A DNA stretch of 64,000 bases from Cyanobium sp. WAJ14-Wanaka (GCF_024345375.1 NZ_JAGQAZ010000001.1:1088661-1152660), one strand, 5' to 3'. Shown: positions 28,532-37,870, counted from the first letter of the stretch. Translations and numbers: made by a program. Notes: a model not told the origin generated them from the letters alone.

Positions 28532-29903
28532 AGGGTTTTAGCTCGGTGCCCCTGAAGTAGTAGCGCAGGATTTGGGGATAGTCCTCCCCGCGCAGGGCCA
28601 GGGCGTAGGCACCCCATTGGCTCATGCCCACACCATGGCCAAAGCCACGCCCAATCGCCATCAGGGTGGGGGCAGCGCTGGGCTGTGGTTCCACCAGGGG
28701 TGGGGGCAGCACCGGCAGAATGGCCTGGTCTGGATCAATCGCCACCGGCCCAGCCAATTGGAAATGGACCATGGTGCTGCGCAAGCCAAGGCGACTGCGC
28801 AACTCCGGGCCGGTTACCACCAAGGTGCCCAGGGGCCCCACCACCCGGGCCTGGCGCACCCTCCCAGAGGGGGTGGTGGAGAGCACGTCAATGCGACTGG
28901 CCCCTCCCGTTTCGGCAAAGGCCTTGCGCAGGGCCTGCGGCTCCAGCTGCAGCTGCCAGCGGGCAACCGGGCTTTCCTGGTCCACATCGGGCACACTCAC
29001 CAGGTAGGGCAACTGCTCTCTCCAAAGATCACCACTGTTTTCGGTGCTGCCGCCACTGCTGCTGTGGAAAACGGCATTCACCAGGCTTGGGCCGTACATC
29101 AGCACCTGGCCGCGGGTTTTGGCGACAGCTTCCCGGGTGGAGGGGGTTTCCGCTTCAACCCCCTTGTAAACCTGGCTGGCCACCGTGGAACTCACATCAA
29201 AGGCCTTGGCAGCCGAACGCTGCCTGAGGGCATAGGTGCGGGCCGCGACCGCCTGGGCCCGCAGTGCCGCCTGGGGCCAGCTGGCAGGCATTTCACTACC
29301 CACCACGCTGGTCAAATAACTCTCCAAACCCACATGGTTGATCGCCTGGAGCATGGCGGGATTGACCAACAGCTGGAGGCGCCCGCGGTAGCTGCGCTGT
29401 TTGAGGGCAAAGTCACCGCCAGGCTTGGCCACACCCAGGGAAAAACCACTGTCGAGGGGCTCTATCCAGATCTCGCGCACCGAAAGCACGGTCGTAGGGC
29501 CGCCTGGGTCGGCCTGCACCAGCACGCTGCCAGCTTCCAGGCTGAGGCTGATCTCTGCTCCGGGGGCAATTACCTGGCGCTCTCCAGCCGCACCAGCGCC
29601 CCCCACCAACCGCAGGGCCAGGGGATAGTCGGTGGCGCTAACGCGCAGGCTTGGGCCTTCAGCCAGCAACACCCGCACCGTGGGCTCACGGCTGTCCTGA
29701 CTCTGGATGTACTGCCTCTGGATGGCCCCAAAGGTGGTGGGGGCGGGCTGCAGAGGCCCTTCCTGGGCGAGGGCAAGGGCCGGATGGCTAGCCAAACCCA
29801 ATCCGCCCAGCAGGCCCCACAGGCGCTGGCACTGCCGGGAGCGCAAATTGGCGGATGGGGGCGGCGCCACGGGCAACAACAAAAACAGCCAAGGGGCTTC
29901 CAT
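28518..29903 (-). CDS. SpoIID/LytB domain protein (exported)
   Basis: 461 aa from the ATG at 29903; the frame is open to 30230 but upstream codons would overlap rnz on the other strand. An N-terminal hydrophobic segment (APWLFLLLPVAPPP, then GLLGGLGLASHPALALAQ) looks like a signal sequence. The SpoIID domain follows: YRGRLQLLVNPAMLQAINHVGLESYLTSVVGSEMPASWPQAALRAQAVAARTYAL, VFHSSSGGSTENS and the C-terminal GRGFGHGVGMSQWGAYALA. Members cleave or bind peptidoglycan; the cyanobacterial role is unknown. Confidence 0.88.
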   Translation of the reverse strand: MEAPWLFLLLPVAPPPSANLRSRQCQRLWGLLGGLGLASHPALALAQEGPLQPAPTTFGAIQRQYIQSQDSREPTVRVLLAEGPSLRVSATDYPLALRLVGGAGAAGERQVIAPGAEISLSLEAGSVLVQADPGGPTTVLSVREIWIEPLDSGFSLGVAKPGGDFALKQRSYRGRLQLLVNPAMLQAINHVGLESYLTSVVGSEMPASWPQAALRAQAVAARTYALRQRSAAKAFDVSSTVASQVYKGVEAETPSTREAVAKTRGQVLMYGPSLVNAVFHSSSGGSTENSGDLWREQLPYLVSVPDVDQESPVARWQLQLEPQALRKAFAETGGASRIDVLSTTPSGRVRQARVVGPLGTLVVTGPELRSRLGLRSTMVHFQLAGPVAIDPDQAILPVLPPPLVEPQPSAAPTLMAIGRGFGHGVGMSQWGAYALALRGEDYPQILRYYFRGTELKPYAAP

Positions 29904-29970
29904 TGTGCCCAGCTCGACTGGGGATAGCCAGCGCCGCGTGGCAGCATGCTGAAGAGGCGCTGGGGGCCGC

Positions 29971-30918
29971 ATGCAGGTCACCTTCTTAGGCACAAGCTCC
30001 GGGGTTCCCACCCGCGGCAGGAATGTTTCCTCCGTTGCCCTGCGGCTACCGCAACGCTCCGAGCTCTGGCTGTTCGATTGCGGCGAAGCCACCCAGCACC
30101 AGTTTTTGCGCAGCGAGCTGAGGGTCTCCCAACTCAGCCGGATCTTCATTACCCACATGCACGGCGACCACGTGCTGGGCCTGCCAGGGCTGCTGGCCAG
30201 CCTGGGGATGGCGGGCAGCTGCGGCGGCATGGATCTCTACGGCCCTGATCCCCTGCGCGATTACCTAGAAGGGGTGCTGCGCACCACCTCCACCCGGATT
30301 GCCTACCCCCTGCGCACCCACCGGGTAAAACAGGCCGCCAGCTCAGGGGAGCTGCTATTCGACGATGGGGAGTTCAGCGTACGCGTTGCCCCCCTTACCC
30401 ACCGGATCCCGGCCTTCGCCTACAGGGTCGATCAAAAAAAACGCCCAGGGCACTTCGACGTGGCGCAGGCCCAGGCCCTGGGCATTGCCCCCGGGCCCAT
30501 CTATGCCGAGCTCAAGGCTGGCCGCACCATCACGCTGGAAGACGGCCGAATCATCAATGGAGCATCCCTCTGCGGCCCCGAGCGTCGCGGTTGCAGCCTG
30601 GTTTATTGCACCGACACGGTGTTTTGCGAAGCGGCCGTTGAGCTGGCCCGGGGCGCCGATCTATTGATCCACGAAGCCACCTTCTGCCATGGGGAACAGG
30701 AGTTGGCCTACCAGAGGCAGCACTCCACCAGCACCATGGCGGCCCAGACAGCCCTGGAGGCGGGGGTAAGGCAACTGGCCTTGACCCACCTGAGCCCCAG
30801 GTACATGCCGGGCAACCAGACCACCCCAGACGACCTGCTCGCAGAAGCCCAGGCGATCTTCCCGAACTGCCTGCTCGCCAAGGATTTCCTCAGCCTGGAA
30901 ATCGCCAGTGGCAGCTAG
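29971..30918 (+). CDS. rnz: Ribonuclease Z
   Basis: tRNase Z, the metallo-beta-lactamase nuclease that trims tRNA 3' ends, needed here because the tRNA in this window lacks an encoded CCA. 315 aa. Zinc ligands are visible: [15 protein letters not shown] (H-x-H-x-D-H), the later LVYCTDTVF, and a final His in [31 protein letters not shown] is the typical opening. Diverges from the SpoIID-like gene; psbV follows on the same strand. Confidence 0.95.
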   Translation: MQVTFLGTSSGVPTRGRNVSSVALRLPQRSELWLFDCGEATQHQFLRSELRVSQLSRIFITHMHGDHVLGLPGLLASLGMAGSCGGMDLYGPDPLRDYLEGVLRTTSTRIAYPLRTHRVKQAASSGELLFDDGEFSVRVAPLTHRIPAFAYRVDQKKRPGHFDVAQAQALGIAPGPIYAELKAGRTITLEDGRIINGASLCGPERRGCSLVYCTDTVFCEAAVELARGADLLIHEATFCHGEQELAYQRQHSTSTMAAQTALEAGVRQLALTHLSPRYMPGNQTTPDDLLAEAQAIFPNCLLAKDFLSLEIASGS

Positions 30919-30981
30919 CGCTTGCAACAGTTCACGTGATTCCGCACCGGAGGCCCCTTCCCCCGTGATACAAGGTCTCCG

Positions 30982-31542
30982 ATGCGGTTGATCCGCCCCC
31001 TCCGGCTTCTCCCAATGGCCTCCTCCCTCTCCTTAGCTGCCTTCCGCAATGCTGCGGGCAACCTGGTCCGTGCACTGCTGGTTTTGCCCCTGGCCCTGCT
31101 GCTGGGATTTGCTTCCCCGGCGATGGCAGCCCAATGGAGCGCCGAACAACTGACCGTGCCTGCCACCCCTGACGGCACCGAGGTGACCTTCAACGAGCAG
31201 GAAGTCAAAGCGGGCCGCAAACTCTTCAACAACAGCTGTGGTGAGTGCCACGCCGGTGGCATCACCAAGACCAACCAGAACGTGGGTCTTGACCCCGAAA
31301 CCCTGGCCCTGGCCACCCCTGCCCGCGACAACGTCGAGGCCCTGGTGGATTACATGAAGGACCCCACCTCCTACGACGGCGAATACTCGATTGCCGACCT
31401 ACACCCAAGCCTGCGCAGCAGCGACATCTTCGTGAAGATGCGCGATCTGAACGACGACGATCTCAGGCTGATGGCTGGCTACATCCTGGTTTCTCCCAAG
31501 GTGCAGGGCCTCCAGTGGGGCGGCGGCAAGATCTACTTCTGA
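30982..31542 (+). CDS. psbV: Cytochrome c550, extrinsic photosystem II subunit
   Basis: Lumenal haem protein that stabilises the Mn cluster of photosystem II. The mature part starts after a signal peptide ending FASPAMAAQ. The haem-binding motif is CGECH, followed by AGGITKTNQNVGLDPETLA; the distal-ligand region is ADLHPSLRSSDIF and the protein ends GGGKIYF, as in PsbV. Two starts are possible: ATG 30982 (186 aa) or ATG 31015 (175 aa); the latter leaves a normal-length signal peptide. A terminator follows immediately. Confidence 0.96.
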   Translation: MRLIRPLRLLPMASSLSLAAFRNAAGNLVRALLVLPLALLLGFASPAMAAQWSAEQLTVPATPDGTEVTFNEQEVKAGRKLFNNSCGECHAGGITKTNQNVGLDPETLALATPARDNVEALVDYMKDPTSYDGEYSIADLHPSLRSSDIFVKMRDLNDDDLRLMAGYILVSPKVQGLQWGGGKIYF

Positions 31543-31554
31543 TTCCCCAAAGCA

Positions 31555-31577
31555 AGCCCCCTCTAGGGGGCTTTTTT
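31555..31577 (+). terminator. Intrinsic terminator after psbV
   Basis: Seven-base stem AGCCCCC (31555-31561) / GGGGGCT (31566-31572), TCTA loop, and a run of T to 31577, starting 12 bases after the psbV stop. Confidence 0.93.
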
Positions 31578-31886
31578 GCTGTACCACCATTCCTGGAGCT
31601 CTCCGGAGAGCCGCTGCGGGAAGAGGGTGATCACCGTGCGGGTTGGTCGCGCTCCGGGCAGGAGCAGCTCCACCGCATAGCTGGGACAACGCCTGGATGC
31701 CAAGTCGGGCACAAAGCGCCGACCGATGCGCCGCCAGCTGGGCTCCTTACTGCGCCAGGCCAGCCTGCAGCAGGGCCAGGGGAGCTCCTCTCGATCGAAT
31801 AGTCGACAGCAGGGGCCAAGCACCCGATAGCTGAACTGGCCGCCGGGGCTGGCGTGCTCAGTGCCATGCTCCAAGAGGCCTTGCAT
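31563..31886 (-). CDS. Hypothetical protein, low certainty
   Basis: Open frame of about 107 aa from the ATG at 31886 (an ATG at 31907 and a longer start at 31952 are also in frame). It begins MQGLLEHGTEHASPGGQFSYRV and contains five Cys and many Arg/Leu; no family recognised. The upstream ATG sits directly on the T-tract of the petF terminator and the stop lies inside the psbV terminator, so its boundaries are squeezed between regulatory hairpins. It could be a real small protein or chance coding in GC-rich DNA. Confidence 0.45.
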   Translation of the reverse strand: MQGLLEHGTEHASPGGQFSYRVLGPCCRLFDREELPWPCCRLAWRSKEPSWRRIGRRFVPDLASRRCPSYAVELLLPGARPTRTVITLFPQRLSGELQEWWYSKKAP

Positions 31887-31906
31887 AGGGGAAGCCGAAG
31901 CGGCCA

Positions 31907-31931
31907 TAAAAAAGCCACCCCGCAGGGTGGC
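31907..31931 (-). terminator. Intrinsic terminator of petF
   Basis: Perfect 7-bp stem GCCACCC (31914-31920) / GGGTGGC (31925-31931) with a CGCA loop; on the minus strand it is followed by a U6 tract (31913-31908). It lies about 105 bases downstream of the petF stop. Confidence 0.88.
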
Positions 31932-32035
31932 AGAAAAAGGAGTGGGGATCAACGCAAGGTTGGATGCCGTTGATCGCGGGGATTAACCGCTTGACCTGAT
32001 GGCTGGAATTAATCGTTGGGCGAAGGCCCAAGCGA

Positions 32036-32335
32036 TCAATAGAGCTCTTCTTCAGCGTGGGTCTTGATCGTGCAATCGCTGGTGGGGTAAGCCACACAGG
32101 TGAGCACGAAGCCAGCTTCGATTTGGTCGTCGTCGAGGAAGCTTTGGTCGCTTTGGTCGACGGTGCCTGCGGTCAGTTTGCCGGCACAGGTGGAGCAGGC
32201 ACCAGCGCGGCAGGAGTAGGGCAGGTCAACGCCCTGCTCTTCAGCAGCGTCGAGGATGTACTGATCATCAGGTACCTCGATCGTTTTGTTGAGGCCTTCG
32301 CTCTCGCCGATGAGGGTGACCTTGTAGGAAGCCAT
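32036..32335 (-). CDS. petF: Plant-type [2Fe-2S] ferredoxin
   Basis: Photosynthetic ferredoxin that takes electrons from photosystem I and feeds FNR, thioredoxin reductase and others. 99 aa with the cluster ligands in [11 protein letters not shown] and a final Cys in [13 protein letters not shown], the standard C-x4-C-x2-C...C pattern. The acidic surface and EEELY C terminus match cyanobacterial PetF. It is monocistronic, with its own terminator downstream; ftrV elsewhere in this window encodes part of a ferredoxin-using enzyme. Confidence 0.97.
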   Translation of the reverse strand: MASYKVTLIGESEGLNKTIEVPDDQYILDAAEEQGVDLPYSCRAGACSTCAGKLTAGTVDQSDQSFLDDDQIEAGFVLTCVAYPTSDCTIKTHAEEELY

Positions 32336-32477
32336 GGAAAAGATTGGGGCTCACAGACAGCCGGAGGGCTAGGTCTGTAGGACTCGCCATTCATACATCC
32401 CCCAGAGGCCTTTCCAGGGCTTTTTTGGCGCTGAGGGGGTGAAGGCCAATCAAAGACAGGGCACTGATCAGTGTGCC
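32336..32477. other. petF upstream / prmA downstream region
   Basis: 142 bases holding the petF promoter region on the minus strand and the end of the serA-prmA unit. A 12-base perfect palindrome CACTGATCAGTG (32462-32473) sits 4 bases after the prmA stop; it could be a weak terminator hairpin although no U-tract follows. Confidence 0.4.
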
Positions 32478-33368
32478 TTATGTGACACGCCGGATCTTCA
32501 TCAGGCCCCACTGGCTCTGTTGGGCGCTGAGTTCGGAGCTCCAACCCTGTGCCGCCAAGGCCTGTTGCAGGTTTGGAGCCTGGTCCACCAAAAGGCCACT
32601 CAAAAGACCCACGCCGCTTGGTGCCAAAACGCTGGCAAAGCTCGGGCAAAGGGCCTCAATCACCGGCGCCAGGATGTTGCAGAGCAGCAGGTCGGCCGGC
32701 TGGCCTGCCAGCAGGTCCTCAAGCACCTCAATCGACCCCAGGGCCACCTCCAGCCGATCGCTCAGGCCATTGAGGGCTGCGTTGTCGCCGGTGGCCCGCT
32801 CTGCCAGGTAATCGGTATCTGCGGCGGCCACATTGAGCGCCCCGAGCCGCAGGGCCCCGAGCCCCAAGACGCCGCTGCCGCAGCCCAGATCGGCCACCCG
32901 CAGGCCCGCCAGATCCATGCCCTCCAAGGCCTCCAGGCACAGGCGGGTGGTGGGATGGCTGCCGGTGCCAAAGGCACTGCCAGGGTCCATGCAGATCACC
33001 AGGCGCTGCCGGTGCTCCTCGGGGCAATCCAGCCAGGCCGGCAGGATCAGAAACCTCTCCCCCACGGGATCAGCCTGCCAGTGCTGCTTCCAGCTCAGGC
33101 TCCAGTCCTCGTCGGCCTGCTGGCTCCAGCTGATTGCGGGCAAGGTCAGGCCAAAGGGCTCGGCCAGGGCCCCGAGGGCCTGCTCGAGGTGTTGGCGCTC
33201 TGCGGGTGGCCAATCACTTTCAGGTAGCCAGGCCAGCAGGGTGCGCTGGCGGGGTGTTTCCGGGCGGTGCTGGATCGCCACCCGGGGGATGCCCAGGGCC
33301 GTCAACTTCCAAAGCAGGGATTCCTCCAGCTCCGGCGCAGAGGCCAGCTCCAACCTCCACCAGGCCAT
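32478..33368 (-). CDS. prmA: Ribosomal protein L11 methyltransferase
   Basis: SAM-dependent trimethylation of L11. 296 aa with an N-terminal substrate-recognition domain and the C-terminal methyltransferase: PGSAFGTGSHPTTRLCLEAL (PrmA signature), VADLGCGSGVLGLGALRLGA (motif I), AADTDYLAERAT and LLLCNILAPVIEAL (NPxY-like substrate motif variant NILA). It starts 2 bases after the serA stop, so the two are likely cotranscribed. Confidence 0.95.
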   Translation of the reverse strand: MAWWRLELASAPELEESLLWKLTALGIPRVAIQHRPETPRQRTLLAWLPESDWPPAERQHLEQALGALAEPFGLTLPAISWSQQADEDWSLSWKQHWQADPVGERFLILPAWLDCPEEHRQRLVICMDPGSAFGTGSHPTTRLCLEALEGMDLAGLRVADLGCGSGVLGLGALRLGALNVAAADTDYLAERATGDNAALNGLSDRLEVALGSIEVLEDLLAGQPADLLLCNILAPVIEALCPSFASVLAPSGVGLLSGLLVDQAPNLQQALAAQGWSSELSAQQSQWGLMKIRRVT

Positions 33369-33370
33369 CT

Positions 33371-34957
33371 CTAAAAAGTGACCGTGTGGGCCTGTTGGAT
33401 GCCGTTGATGCCGTTGATGGCTGCCAACAGGCTGGCCGGGATCGGGTCGTCCAGGCTCACCACCATCACCGCATCACCCCGCACGATGCGGCGACCCACC
33501 TGCATCGAGGCGATGTTGATGTTTTGCTCGCCGAGCACCGAGCCCAGGTGGCCAATGATGCCGGGCATGTCCCGGTGACGGGCGATCAGCATGTGGCGGC
33601 TGGGGGCCACGTTCACCGGGAATTCATCGATGGTGGTGATGCGCAGCTCACCATCGGCAAAGACGGCGCCGGTAACGCTGTGGCTGCCATGGGCCCCTTT
33701 GCTGCTCAATTGCAGGGATCCACCGGCAAAATCGCGGCTGGCCTCATCCTTGACCTCCAGCACATGGATGCCGCGGGCCTTGGCCTCCAACCCGGCATTC
33801 ACGTAGTTGATGCTGTCCCCGAGGGCGGTGGAGAGGAGGCCTTTAAGGGCCGCAATCACCAGGGGCTGGGCAGGATGGTTGGCAAATTCGCCCTGGAGTC
33901 GCACCTCCAGCTGCTCGACGCTGCCACCGGCCAGTTGGCTGACCAGCTGGCCAAGGGTTTCGGCCAGTTGCAGATGGGGTTTTAGCTGCTCCATCACCTC
34001 GGGGGTGAGGCCAGGGATATTGACGGCGCTGCGGGCCGGCAGCCCCAGCAACACGTCGCGGATCTGCTCCGCCACATCAATCGCCACGTTTTCCTGGGCC
34101 TCCTCCGTGGAGGCCCCCAGGTGGGGGGTGAGGATTAGCCGCTCTGGCACCGAGCGCAGGGCTGAATCGGCCTCCAGGGGCTCATTGGCGTACACATCCA
34201 GGGCAGCACCACCGATCACACCGTCGCGGACGGCATGGGCCAGGGCCGCCTCATCGATGATGCCGCCGCGGGCGCAATTGACGATGCGGGCAGTGGACTT
34301 CATCGTTTTGAGCAGCTCCGCATTCACCAGGTTCTCGGTCTCTGGGGTGCGGGGCAGGTGCAGGCTCACGTAATCGACTTCGGCGAACAGGGCCGGTAAC
34401 TGCATCAGCCGCACCTGCATTTGCTGGGCTCGCTCGGCCGAGACGAACGGGTCGTAGGCCATCACATCCATGCCCATGGCCTTGGCTACCCGGGCCACAT
34501 GGGAGCCGATCTTGCCTAGCCCCACCACCCCCAGCTTCTTCTTGTAGAGCTCGTTACCCACATATTTCTTGCGGTCCCAGCCGCCGGCCATGGTGCTCGC
34601 ATGGGCGTGGGGCACGTGGCGCGAAAGCGCGAGCATCAGGGCCAGGGCATGCTCTGCGGCGGCGATGGTGTTGCCCTCGGGCGAATTCACCACAATCACG
34701 CCCCGCTTGGTGGCGGCGGGCACATCAACGTTGTCGACCCCCACCCCGGCGCGGCCAATGATGCGCAACTTGTCTGCGGCTTCAATGATCTCCGCGGTCA
34801 CCTGGGTGCCTGAGCGGATCATCAAAGCGTCGTATTCGCCAATGATCGATTTCAGCTCGGCCGGCGGCAAGCCGGACCTCACATCCACCTGGGCCACCTG
34901 GGAGAGGATGTCGATCCCCGCCTGGTCAATCGGATCAGAAACCAGAACCTTTGTCAT
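33371..34957 (-). CDS. serA: D-3-phosphoglycerate dehydrogenase
   Basis: First step of serine synthesis. 528 aa from the ATG at 34957 (MTKVLVSDPIDQAG); the frame is open to 35080 but that would overlap the divergent gene. Features: NAD-binding GVVGLGKIGSHVARVAKAMGM, catalytic Arg/Glu/His regions (NCARGGIIDE, LTPHLGASTEEAQENVA), an intervening ASB domain and a C-terminal ACT domain (LIARHRDMPGIIGHLGSVLGEQNINIASMQVG) for serine feedback. This is the long three-domain type. Confidence 0.97.
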   Translation of the reverse strand: MTKVLVSDPIDQAGIDILSQVAQVDVRSGLPPAELKSIIGEYDALMIRSGTQVTAEIIEAADKLRIIGRAGVGVDNVDVPAATKRGVIVVNSPEGNTIAAAEHALALMLALSRHVPHAHASTMAGGWDRKKYVGNELYKKKLGVVGLGKIGSHVARVAKAMGMDVMAYDPFVSAERAQQMQVRLMQLPALFAEVDYVSLHLPRTPETENLVNAELLKTMKSTARIVNCARGGIIDEAALAHAVRDGVIGGAALDVYANEPLEADSALRSVPERLILTPHLGASTEEAQENVAIDVAEQIRDVLLGLPARSAVNIPGLTPEVMEQLKPHLQLAETLGQLVSQLAGGSVEQLEVRLQGEFANHPAQPLVIAALKGLLSTALGDSINYVNAGLEAKARGIHVLEVKDEASRDFAGGSLQLSSKGAHGSHSVTGAVFADGELRITTIDEFPVNVAPSRHMLIARHRDMPGIIGHLGSVLGEQNINIASMQVGRRIVRGDAVMVVSLDDPIPASLLAAINGINGIQQAHTVTF

Positions 34958-35030
34958 GCCCGGCGGGTGGGTGGGTGAGCCGGGGGTGCAGTGTAGTGAC
35001 CGGTTGGCTTGTTCCTGGAGGTTTCTGGCG

Positions 35031-35543
35031 GTGACTACACCTGTGGGGGCCAGCGTGGTGGTCGTTGTGGCGGATCGCAAGCGGCTGCATCAACTGCACA
35101 GCCAGCTGGCTGAGCGCCAGCCCTCGATGGTCCAGCTGCTGGCCATTGGCGAGGGCGAAACAGCTTTCGCCGATGTGGCGCGCCTAAACCCCGCCGCCGC
35201 CCGCCAACGGCGGCAGCGCAGCATGGCCCGCTGGCTGATTCCCTTTGGCTTTTTTGCCGGTCTGACCTTTACCTACATGACCGATCTAGACACCTTTGCC
35301 TTTGCCGGTGAGTGGAGCCAGCACCTGGTGGGAGCCCTGTTGGGCATGGGATCGGGCTGGATGGGCAGCTTTGCCGCCGCCGCCAGCGTCAGCTCGGAAG
35401 AGGACGACCGGATCCGCAGCCTGCGCAACCGGCTCGAGGAGGGCAACTGGCTACTGCTGGTTGAAACGCCCTTTGGGGTGGAAATGCCCTGGGCCCTGCT
35501 GCAACAGGCCAAACCCAGGGCCGTGGTGCGCCTCGACGACTGA
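35031..35543 (+). CDS. Conserved membrane-associated protein of unknown function
   Basis: 170 aa from the GTG at 35031, which lies in the divergent gap after serA. It starts with a hydrophobic Val-rich strand (VGASVVVVVADRKRLHQLHSQLAE), then a hydrophobic pair of segments (WLIPFGFFAGLTFTYM and HLVGALLGMGSGWMGSFAAAA), and a soluble C-terminal tail with NWLLLVETPFGVEMPWALLQ. The layout suggests two short membrane spans flanked by two soluble alpha/beta pieces. No named family is recognised. The longer frame starting at 34569 is antisense to serA and not used. Confidence 0.75.
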   Translation: MTTPVGASVVVVVADRKRLHQLHSQLAERQPSMVQLLAIGEGETAFADVARLNPAAARQRRQRSMARWLIPFGFFAGLTFTYMTDLDTFAFAGEWSQHLVGALLGMGSGWMGSFAAAASVSSEEDDRIRSLRNRLEEGNWLLLVETPFGVEMPWALLQQAKPRAVVRLDD

Positions 35544-35547
35544 AGCA

Positions 35548-36315
35548 ATGGCCAGCAACAGCGAATCCATCTTGGAATTGGCAGCCCAGGCCCTCAGGAG
35601 CTGGGAGCCGCTCTGGACTGGTTTTCTGGACGGCCAACAGCGGGAGGAGACCGAGCAGCAACTGGCCCTGCTGGCCGAATTAAATGTGCAGAGCTGGGGC
35701 GGCCATCCGGGGGCCGAACGGCGGCGACTGCTACTGCAACACCAAGAGAGCAGCCCCTTTCTGGGCGAGGGCGACGGGCGCCACGGGGAAGACGGGCTGG
35801 GCGGGCTGGAAATTAGTGGCAATTTTCTGTTTGATCCCGCCACTGCCGCCGACTTTCGCTCGGGTCTGCTGGCCTGCGCAGGAGTGGACCCCAGCGCCCT
35901 GGGAGATGTGTGGGTGCGGGGCGATCGGGGGGCCCAGGCCATTGTTTGCACGGAGCTGGCAGACCTACTCGATGACCAGCAGGCCCAGGTGCGCAGCATC
36001 GATGTGCAGCTGCAGGCCAGACCCCTGGGGGAATTACAACTACCCGCCCAGCGGATGCCCCGGCGACTGAACAGCGTGGAGGCCTCCCTACGGCTCGATG
36101 CCCTGGCATCTGCTGGCTTTGGCCTGTCCAGGAGCCGCATGGCCGGGCTAATTCGCCAGGGGGATCTGCGCCTCAATTGGCAATCAGTCAGCAGCCCCAG
36201 CCAGGAACTAAAACCAGGGGATCGGGTGCAATGGAGCGGCCGCGGTGAACTGACCCTCGAGGCCGCCGAACGCACCAAGCGGGAGCGCTGGAGAGTCGTG
36301 ATGGTGCGCTGCTAG
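35548..36315 (+). CDS. Photosystem II S4 domain protein
   Basis: 255 aa with a variable N-terminal domain (WGGHPGAERRRLLLQ, GNFLFDPATAADFRSGLLACAG) and a C-terminal S4 RNA-binding domain (RLDALASAGFGLSRSRMAGLIRQGDLRLNW...LKPGDRVQWSGRGEL). This two-part layout is the YlmH-like photosystem II S4 family of cyanobacteria and plastids. The exact RNA target and the link to PSII are not settled in general. It starts 4 bases after the previous stop and is followed by tRNA-Val. Confidence 0.88.
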   Translation: MASNSESILELAAQALRSWEPLWTGFLDGQQREETEQQLALLAELNVQSWGGHPGAERRRLLLQHQESSPFLGEGDGRHGEDGLGGLEISGNFLFDPATAADFRSGLLACAGVDPSALGDVWVRGDRGAQAIVCTELADLLDDQQAQVRSIDVQLQARPLGELQLPAQRMPRRLNSVEASLRLDALASAGFGLSRSRMAGLIRQGDLRLNWQSVSSPSQELKPGDRVQWSGRGELTLEAAERTKRERWRVVMVRC

Positions 36316-36331
36316 GTTGCTGGCGCTTCTG

Positions 36332-36403
36332 GGGCGATTAGCTCAGAGGTAGAGCACTACCTTGACACGGTAGGAGTCACTGGTTCGATTCCAGTATCGC
36401 CCA
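36332..36403 (+). tRNA. tRNA-Val (GAC)
   Basis: 72 nt fold into a complete cloverleaf: acceptor GGGCGAT/ATCGCCC with discriminator A, D-stem GCTC/GAGC, anticodon stem CTACC/GGTAG around loop TTGACAC (anticodon GAC, reads GUC), and T-stem ACTGG/CCAGT around TTCGATT. The 3' CCA is not encoded. It sits between the PSII S4 gene and murD. Confidence 0.97.
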
Positions 36404-36429
36404 TTTTCCAGTTCACGCTGTAGGCAACG

Positions 36430-37866
36430 TTGTCTGAGAACCCTGGGGCCGCAGCTGGTTTAACCGTTGTGGTCGGCCTGGGTAGGTCGGGCAGGGGGGC
36501 CGCCAAATTGCTCCGCCAGCAGGGTGGATCGGTATTGGTGATCGATAGCCAAAGCGGGGCGGAGCAAGAAGCCCTTGCCGGCAGCCTCCGCCAGCTCGGC
36601 ATTGCCGTAGAACTGGCGAAACCCCTCACAGCAGAAACTTTCACCGCCCTGGCAACCCGGCCCAACCGCGTGGTGGTGAGCCCCGGCATCCCCTGGGATC
36701 AACCCACCCTGGTGGCCCTACGCCAGCAGGGAATGGCCGTGGAAGGGGAGGTGGCCGTCGCCTGGCGCGCCAGCACTGGCAGCCCCTGGATTGGCATCAC
36801 CGGCACCAATGGCAAAACCACCGTGACCCACCTGGTCAGCCACCTGCTCCAAAGCGCAGGTCTGGATGCACCGATGGCCGGCAATGTGGGTTTCTCGGCC
36901 GCCGAGCTGGTGCTCGAGCGCCTGCAACCGGGCCAATCCCTGCCCCAATGGATGGTGGTGGAACTGAGCAGCTACCAAATCGAAGCAGCCGCCCAGGTGG
37001 CACCAAAAATCGGCATCTGGACCACCCTCACCCCAGACCACCTGGAGCGCCACGGCAACCTCGAAAACTACCGGGCCATCAAGCGCAGCCTGCTGGAGCG
37101 CAGCGAAGTGCGCATCCTCAATGGCGATGACCCCGACCTCCTTAGCCGTGCCAGCAGCTGGGATCGGGCCACCTGGGTAACGGCGGGGCCGCGCTTGGCC
37201 CTGCGGTCGCAGCTGCCGGAGGACATAGGTCCGGCGCTCTGGATTGAGGGCGATGGGGTGTGGCGCCAGGGCCCTGGCGGGCCTGAGCATTTAATGGCGG
37301 CCGATTGCCTGGCCATGCCCGGCGCCCACAACCGCCAAAACCTGCTGCTAGCTGCCGCGGCCGGCCTGGAGGCGGGCCTCAGCGGCCAGCAAATGGAAAA
37401 GGCCTTTCGCCATTTTCCAGGGGTCCCCCACAGGCTCGAGCGGCTGCGCTGCCACAGGGGGGCGACCTACTTCAACGACAGCAAGGCCACCAACTACGAC
37501 GCCGCCGAGGTGGCCCTCAAAGCCCTGCAGGGCCCCCTTGTGGTGCTGGCGGGTGGTGCCTCCAAGCAGGGCGATGCCAGCGGCTGGATCGAGGGGCTCA
37601 AGGCCCAGGCCAGGGCAGTGGTGCTCTTTGGCGCAGCCCAACAGGAATTTGCCGCCCTGCTTGATGCCGCTGGCTATGGCGGCACGGTGGTCTGCTGCCC
37701 AGAGCTGGCGGCGGGCGTCACCCAGGCAGCCGCCCTAGCCGAAAGGCTGGGTTGTCCTGAGGTGGTGCTTTCACCTGCCTGCGCCAGCTTCGATCAATAC
37801 AGTGATTTCGAAGCCCGCGGCGACCATTTCCGCCAGTTGGTAGCTTCCCTGCCCGACAAGGATTGA
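36430..37866 (+). CDS. murD: UDP-N-acetylmuramoylalanine-D-glutamate ligase
   Basis: Adds D-Glu to UDP-MurNAc-L-Ala in cytoplasmic peptidoglycan synthesis. 478 aa: N-terminal GLGRSGRGAAKLL dinucleotide-like motif, the central ATP-binding GITGTNGKTTVTHLV, VELSSYQIE, LTPDHLERHG and the C-terminal YFNDSKATNYDA (carbamoylated-Lys and ligand-binding region). The start is TTG at 36430, 26 bases after the tRNA; a GTG at 36469 would delete part of the first strand. Confidence 0.95.
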   Translation: MSENPGAAAGLTVVVGLGRSGRGAAKLLRQQGGSVLVIDSQSGAEQEALAGSLRQLGIAVELAKPLTAETFTALATRPNRVVVSPGIPWDQPTLVALRQQGMAVEGEVAVAWRASTGSPWIGITGTNGKTTVTHLVSHLLQSAGLDAPMAGNVGFSAAELVLERLQPGQSLPQWMVVELSSYQIEAAAQVAPKIGIWTTLTPDHLERHGNLENYRAIKRSLLERSEVRILNGDDPDLLSRASSWDRATWVTAGPRLALRSQLPEDIGPALWIEGDGVWRQGPGGPEHLMAADCLAMPGAHNRQNLLLAAAAGLEAGLSGQQMEKAFRHFPGVPHRLERLRCHRGATYFNDSKATNYDAAEVALKALQGPLVVLAGGASKQGDASGWIEGLKAQARAVVLFGAAQQEFAALLDAAGYGGTVVCCPELAAGVTQAAALAERLGCPEVVLSPACASFDQYSDFEARGDHFRQLVASLPDKD

Positions 37867-37870
37867 GGCG

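Noticed and set aside
28572-29927. Long plus-strand open frame of 451 codons.
   Set aside because: It is fully antisense to the SpoIID-like gene, His/Gln/Gly-rich, and shows no family motif; it reflects the GC-rich codon pattern of the real gene.
29904-30230. N-terminal extension of the SpoIID-like gene.
   Set aside because: The 109 extra codons would run antisense through the rnz start; the signal sequence begins at the ATG at 29903, so the shorter form is preferred.
34569-35030. Upstream part of the plus-strand frame before the hypothetical gene at 35031.
   Set aside because: It is antisense to the conserved N-terminal part of serA; GTG 35031 starts a sensible protein in the divergent gap.
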